This document shows, in pieces, positions 32,936-36,044 of a stretch of DNA of 36,044 bases. Numbering within the stretch: position 1 is the stretch's first letter; every line of letters begins with the position of its first letter. This stretch comes from Staphylococcus croceilyticus (GTDB taxonomy: Bacteria > Bacillota > Bacilli > Staphylococcales > Staphylococcaceae). The stretch covers positions 1 to 36,044 of the forward strand of contig NZ_PPRD01000038.1 in NCBI RefSeq assembly GCF_002902575.1. Reading direction: 5' to 3'. The notes under the pieces were generated by a model. The model searched no databases, had not been told where the DNA came from, and was given only the letters and a program-made list of their open reading frames with translations. Position numbers and translations under genes: made by a program.

Positions 32936-34309
32936 TTAAATATTTTTAAATGTAGACATTACATATTCACGTGCACTTTTATGATCGACGATAGGTTCTG
33001 GATAGTCTTTACCTAATTTAAGTCCCTCTTTCTCAAGTTGAGATTGATGTTTAAGCGGTTCATGTAGCCATTTAGCTGGCATATCGTCAAGTTTAGGAAC
33101 AAATTTCTTAATGTACAATGCGTCTTTATCGAAACGCTCACTTTGTCTTGTTGGACTAAACATTCTAAAGTATGGTACAGCATCTGTTCCCGTAGAAGCA
33201 GACCATTGCCAACCGTGAACATTGGAAGCTGAATCGAAATCAATGAGTTTTCTTCTGAAGTAATCTTCTCCCCATGTCCAATCGATAAATAAATCTTTGG
33301 TTAAGAATTGTGATACTACCATACGCATACGATTATGCATATAGCCTGTTTCATTTAATTCAGCCATAGCTGCATCTATAATCGGGAAACCTGTTTTCCC
33401 TTTATACCAACACTTAAAATCTTCTTTATTATATGACCATTTGATATTACGATATTTTTCATTAAACGCTTCATGTGCCGTGTTTGGATATTGAGTCATT
33501 AACACATAATAAAATTCACGGAATATCAATTCTCGAATAAATTTTTCAATATTACTTTCATCTTCTTCATAACTTTCAAGCAACTCAGTTATAATCTGTT
33601 TTATATCAATTAGTCCATAAGCTAATACAATACTTAATTGACTTGTTAATACTTCAGGTAAATACTCTCTATTTGAATCGTAATTTTGAATATCATTTTC
33701 TAAAAAGTCGTGCCATTGATTCAAGGCCTGTTCTTCAGATAATCCATCATTTGAATAATCTTTATCTAATGTTTGTTGTGATTTAGTACTCAACTTTGCT
33801 ATATCTTTGAGATTATAATCATAAGCTGAATGTTGTCTTAAACTAGAACGATGTGCTTTGTAAAAGCTCGTGAACACTTTATAGGGTGTACCTTGTTTAT
33901 TCATTGTCGTGCTCGGTTTAAAGTAATGATTTGCCCTTAAAGAAATTACAGAAATATCATATTTATCAAATGCTTTTTTCAGGTGACGAATATCATACTT
34001 TTCTTGATGATAGCTCATAATATCGCCTGCCACGACAACTTCTTCAATATGCTTTTCCTTGCAAAAATCACCTAACTCGTCGTATTCAATTAAAAACGGT
34101 TCAATATCATGCTTTTTTAATTCTTTTAAAAATTTTTCCAGCACACCATAATAATAGTTGCGTTTCATTTCAGTGCCTTCTTCCTCGAATATTTCCTGAG
34201 GAATAATTAAATAACATTGATCAATGTCATTTTGTTGTTGGTTTATATATTCAAATAATGGATTATTTTGTGTTCGAAAAACTCTATTCAGTATGACACC
34301 TATATTCAT
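32936..34309 (-). CDS. phrB: Deoxyribodipyrimidine photolyase
   Basis: A 457-residue class I photolyase that splits cyclobutane pyrimidine dimers using light and FADH. The N-terminal Rossmann-like antenna domain (1-130) opens IGVILNRVFRTQNNPLFEY. The FAD domain has WSYNKEDFKCWYKGKTGFPIIDAAM, GYMHNRMRMVVSQFLTKDL and DWTWGEDYF, all family hallmarks. The start at 34309 is chosen over 34336 because AGGAGTGAAACG precedes the ATG. The upstream anion-transporter gene ends 86 bases before, with no clear terminator, so read-through is possible. Confidence 0.92.
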   Translation of the reverse strand: MNIGVILNRVFRTQNNPLFEYINQQQNDIDQCYLIIPQEIFEEEGTEMKRNYYYGVLEKFLKELKKHDIEPFLIEYDELGDFCKEKHIEEVVVAGDIMSYHQEKYDIRHLKKAFDKYDISVISLRANHYFKPSTTMNKQGTPYKVFTSFYKAHRSSLRQHSAYDYNLKDIAKLSTKSQQTLDKDYSNDGLSEEQALNQWHDFLENDIQNYDSNREYLPEVLTSQLSIVLAYGLIDIKQIITELLESYEEDESNIEKFIRELIFREFYYVLMTQYPNTAHEAFNEKYRNIKWSYNKEDFKCWYKGKTGFPIIDAAMAELNETGYMHNRMRMVVSQFLTKDLFIDWTWGEDYFRRKLIDFDSASNVHGWQWSASTGTDAVPYFRMFSPTRQSERFDKDALYIKKFVPKLDDMPAKWLHEPLKHQSQLEKEGLKLGKDYPEPIVDHKSAREYVMSTFKNI

Positions 34310-34395
34310 CGTTTCACTCCTCATTTTCGCGTTCATTTTCTTTACCCTTTTCCGAGAAAATAAAAAACGTGAAATAAAACTTAGTTATCTAATAT

Positions 34396-35967
34396 TTACA
34401 CTAAACCAAGCCAATGCCAATACGTCATACTAAAAATGATGACAAGTATATAGCCAACAATGGTTAAAGGAATACCAGTCTTCAAGAAATCTTTAACTGT
34501 AAAGGTGTTTGTGCCATACGCAAGCATGTTTTGCGGTGCGCTGACTGGTAGTAAAAATCCAAAGCTAATAACAAATTGTTGGATTAACACAAATCCGATA
34601 GACTGATCGCCAAGATGTAAGGTTGATGTTAATGAGATGAATACTGGAATTAACGCTGACGCTAAACTTGTAGCACTTGCGAAACCAAGATGGATGAGAA
34701 TGTTAAATAAAGTAATTAATGCGATAGTAGCGATAATTGGTAGATGTTCAAGTCCCATTAAGCCAAATGTTTTATCACTCAACCATTGGGCTGCGCCTGT
34801 TTTTAATAGTACATTTCCTAAAGAAATACCGACGCCAAATACAATAATTGTCCCCCATGGAAATTTCTTTTCAACGCCCTTCCATGTCATGACACCAACT
34901 TTAGGCGTAAGCATAATAGCTAAAGCAATAATAGTGATAGAGGCTGAGTCTATTGGATGTAAGATTTTTTCTGTTGACCAAAAAATAAGTAATAAGATTG
35001 AAATAACAATTAAACGCCATTCTTTAGGAGAGACAGGTCCTAATTTATCAAGCTCTTCTTTAATTAATTTTTTACCGCCTTCAATAGATTCACGTTCTGG
35101 AGGCATGACTTTAATCATTATAAAATATAGAGCGATAGACATAAGTATAGACCATGGTGCAGCATATAAGAACCATTCTCCCCATGAAACATCATGTCCT
35201 AAGTTCTGATTAATAAAATTTACCGCTACAATATTCTGAGCAGCAGCCGTTTTAATTCCTATGTTCCAAATAGATACAGCTTGGACAGCTGTAATAATTA
35301 ATAATGAAGCTAGTTTACTATCTTTCGATACTTTAAACGCAGCAATCATGCCAAGTAAAATCGGAACTACTGCGCCTGCTCTAGCAGTGGCAGAAGGTAC
35401 AAAGAAAGCTAAAACAATAGATACTAAAATTGCACCAATCACGATGTTACGTGTTTTATTTCCTACTATAGATAGTACAAGTAACGCTAAGCGTTTATGT
35501 AAATTCGTTTCTTGCATAGCTGCAGCTAAAAACAAAGCGGCTGCTACAAGTGCAACTGCAGAAGTTGAGAACCCACTAAAAGCGTGACTTAATGCATTTC
35601 CCGTCCCTAATAAATCGTTGCCTGATAATATTTTATCGCCAGCTTTCGGATTACCAAGCTTTTCAGTAAGATGTTGAACTGGACTAAAACCTAAAATTAA
35701 AATAATTAAACCTAAAATCATTGTAGAAGATACTGGATAAGTGACCGCTTCCGTCACCCACATAATAACTGCAAAAGCTAAAATCGCTAAAACGCCTTTA
35801 GCCATGATGGGTAAGCCTGCTGGAGTAGGTAGTAATAAAATAATAAATAAAACAATAAAACTTGTAATAATCCAAAGTGGCTTATACCCTTGGTTCTTCT
35901 TCTTTTCATTTTCTTTCTGATTATTTGTGCTTAAATTTTTCGTTTTTGATAATTCTTTGTCTGTCAT
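34396..35967 (-). CDS. SLC13/DASS-family sodium:anion symporter
   Basis: A 523-residue transporter of the divalent-anion:sodium symporter family, which takes up dicarboxylates (malate, succinate, citrate) or sulfate. A polar, Lys/Asn-rich N-terminal tail of about 28 residues precedes some 12 helices. FFVPSATARAGAVVPI and the C-terminal PVSAPQNMLAYGTNTF correspond to the paired substrate and sodium sites of DASS proteins. AGGGAGTG lies before the ATG. A cre-like palindrome near the promoter fits use of organic acids as carbon source. The substrate cannot be set from sequence. Confidence 0.84.
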   Translation of the reverse strand: MTDKELSKTKNLSTNNQKENEKKKNQGYKPLWIITSFIVLFIILLLPTPAGLPIMAKGVLAILAFAVIMWVTEAVTYPVSSTMILGLIILILGFSPVQHLTEKLGNPKAGDKILSGNDLLGTGNALSHAFSGFSTSAVALVAAALFLAAAMQETNLHKRLALLVLSIVGNKTRNIVIGAILVSIVLAFFVPSATARAGAVVPILLGMIAAFKVSKDSKLASLLIITAVQAVSIWNIGIKTAAAQNIVAVNFINQNLGHDVSWGEWFLYAAPWSILMSIALYFIMIKVMPPERESIEGGKKLIKEELDKLGPVSPKEWRLIVISILLLIFWSTEKILHPIDSASITIIALAIMLTPKVGVMTWKGVEKKFPWGTIIVFGVGISLGNVLLKTGAAQWLSDKTFGLMGLEHLPIIATIALITLFNILIHLGFASATSLASALIPVFISLTSTLHLGDQSIGFVLIQQFVISFGFLLPVSAPQNMLAYGTNTFTVKDFLKTGIPLTIVGYILVIIFSMTYWHWLGLV

Positions 35968-36002
35968 TTTTATTACACTCCCTCAAGATGGATACACTAT
36001 TA

Positions 36003-36022
36003 GTATATCAAGAAAGCGCTTT
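36003..36022. promoter_or_regulatory. cre-like palindrome and -10 upstream of the DASS transporter gene
   Basis: AAAGCGCTTT (36013-36022) is a perfect palindrome with the core of a CcpA cre site, but the outer bases depart from consensus. On the minus strand TATACT (36008-36003) follows directly as a possible -10, so the site would lie in the promoter spacer. Confidence 0.4.
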
Positions 36023-36044
36023 ATTTAACTAACTCTCAAAATAA

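Noticed and set aside
34637-35209. 190-residue plus-strand open frame
   Set aside because: It lies wholly antisense to the DASS transporter gene, whose membrane-protein pattern is clear. No start signal.

Overview
The window looks like a chromosomal core segment of a Staphylococcus species, probably a non-aureus (coagulase-negative) one. The DNA is AT-rich. Proteins such as LtaS (same catalytic residue numbers as the S. aureus enzyme), NorA, HisC, FruA and the CNNM-type MpfA are clearly staphylococcal. The gene order matches what I remember of the S. aureus norA-fru-mpfA-csbB-que-pab-ltaS-recQ stretch, read in the opposite direction. No phage, IS, rRNA, tRNA or CRISPR sequence was seen. All genes appear intact.

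Layout, left to right. 1-3.6 kb: a 5'(3')-deoxyribonucleotidase, an orphan hisC and the di/tripeptide transporter dtpT, all minus strand. 3.7-6.2 kb: a two-gene compatible-solute ABC transporter whose permease is fused to its binding protein. 6.4-10.1 kb: recQ behind a Uup/YfmR-type ABC-F ATPase, with a divergent ZIP metal transporter. 11-13 kb: ltaS, followed upstream by a 515-bp non-coding region. 13.5-17.9 kb: a tight minus-strand pabA-pabB-pabC folate-precursor cluster, followed by a small membrane protein and pxpB-pxpC. 18.0-20.1 kb: a preQ1 riboswitch and queC-queD-queE on the plus strand. 20.2-22.8 kb: an unknown membrane protein, the glycosyltransferase csbB and an aldo/keto reductase. 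22.9-24.9 kb: the CNNM/CBS protein mpfA with an unusual leader, then a 631-bp gap holding a STAR-type intergenic repeat. 24.9-28.6 kb: the fructose operon fruR-fruK-fruA with an operator of four phased 10-bp repeats and a cre site. 28.7-36 kb: a YbaK deacylase, an unknown membrane-anchored protein, norA, a PPC-domain protein, two membrane proteins, a photolyase and an SLC13/DASS anion transporter.

Functional themes are cell-envelope polymer synthesis (ltaS, csbB), solute and metal transport (dtpT, opu, ZIP, mpfA, fru, norA, DASS), tRNA queuosine precursor synthesis, p-aminobenzoate synthesis and DNA repair (recQ, Uup-like ATPase, photolyase).

Most operons end in clear hairpin terminators. 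The most interesting signals are in non-coding DNA. One is a 12-nt exact antiterminator pairing downstream of the preQ1 aptamer. Another is a GAAA-tetraloop hairpin between the Shine-Dalgarno and TTG start of mpfA. The third is the phased fru operator. No wholly new multi-gene system was recognised.
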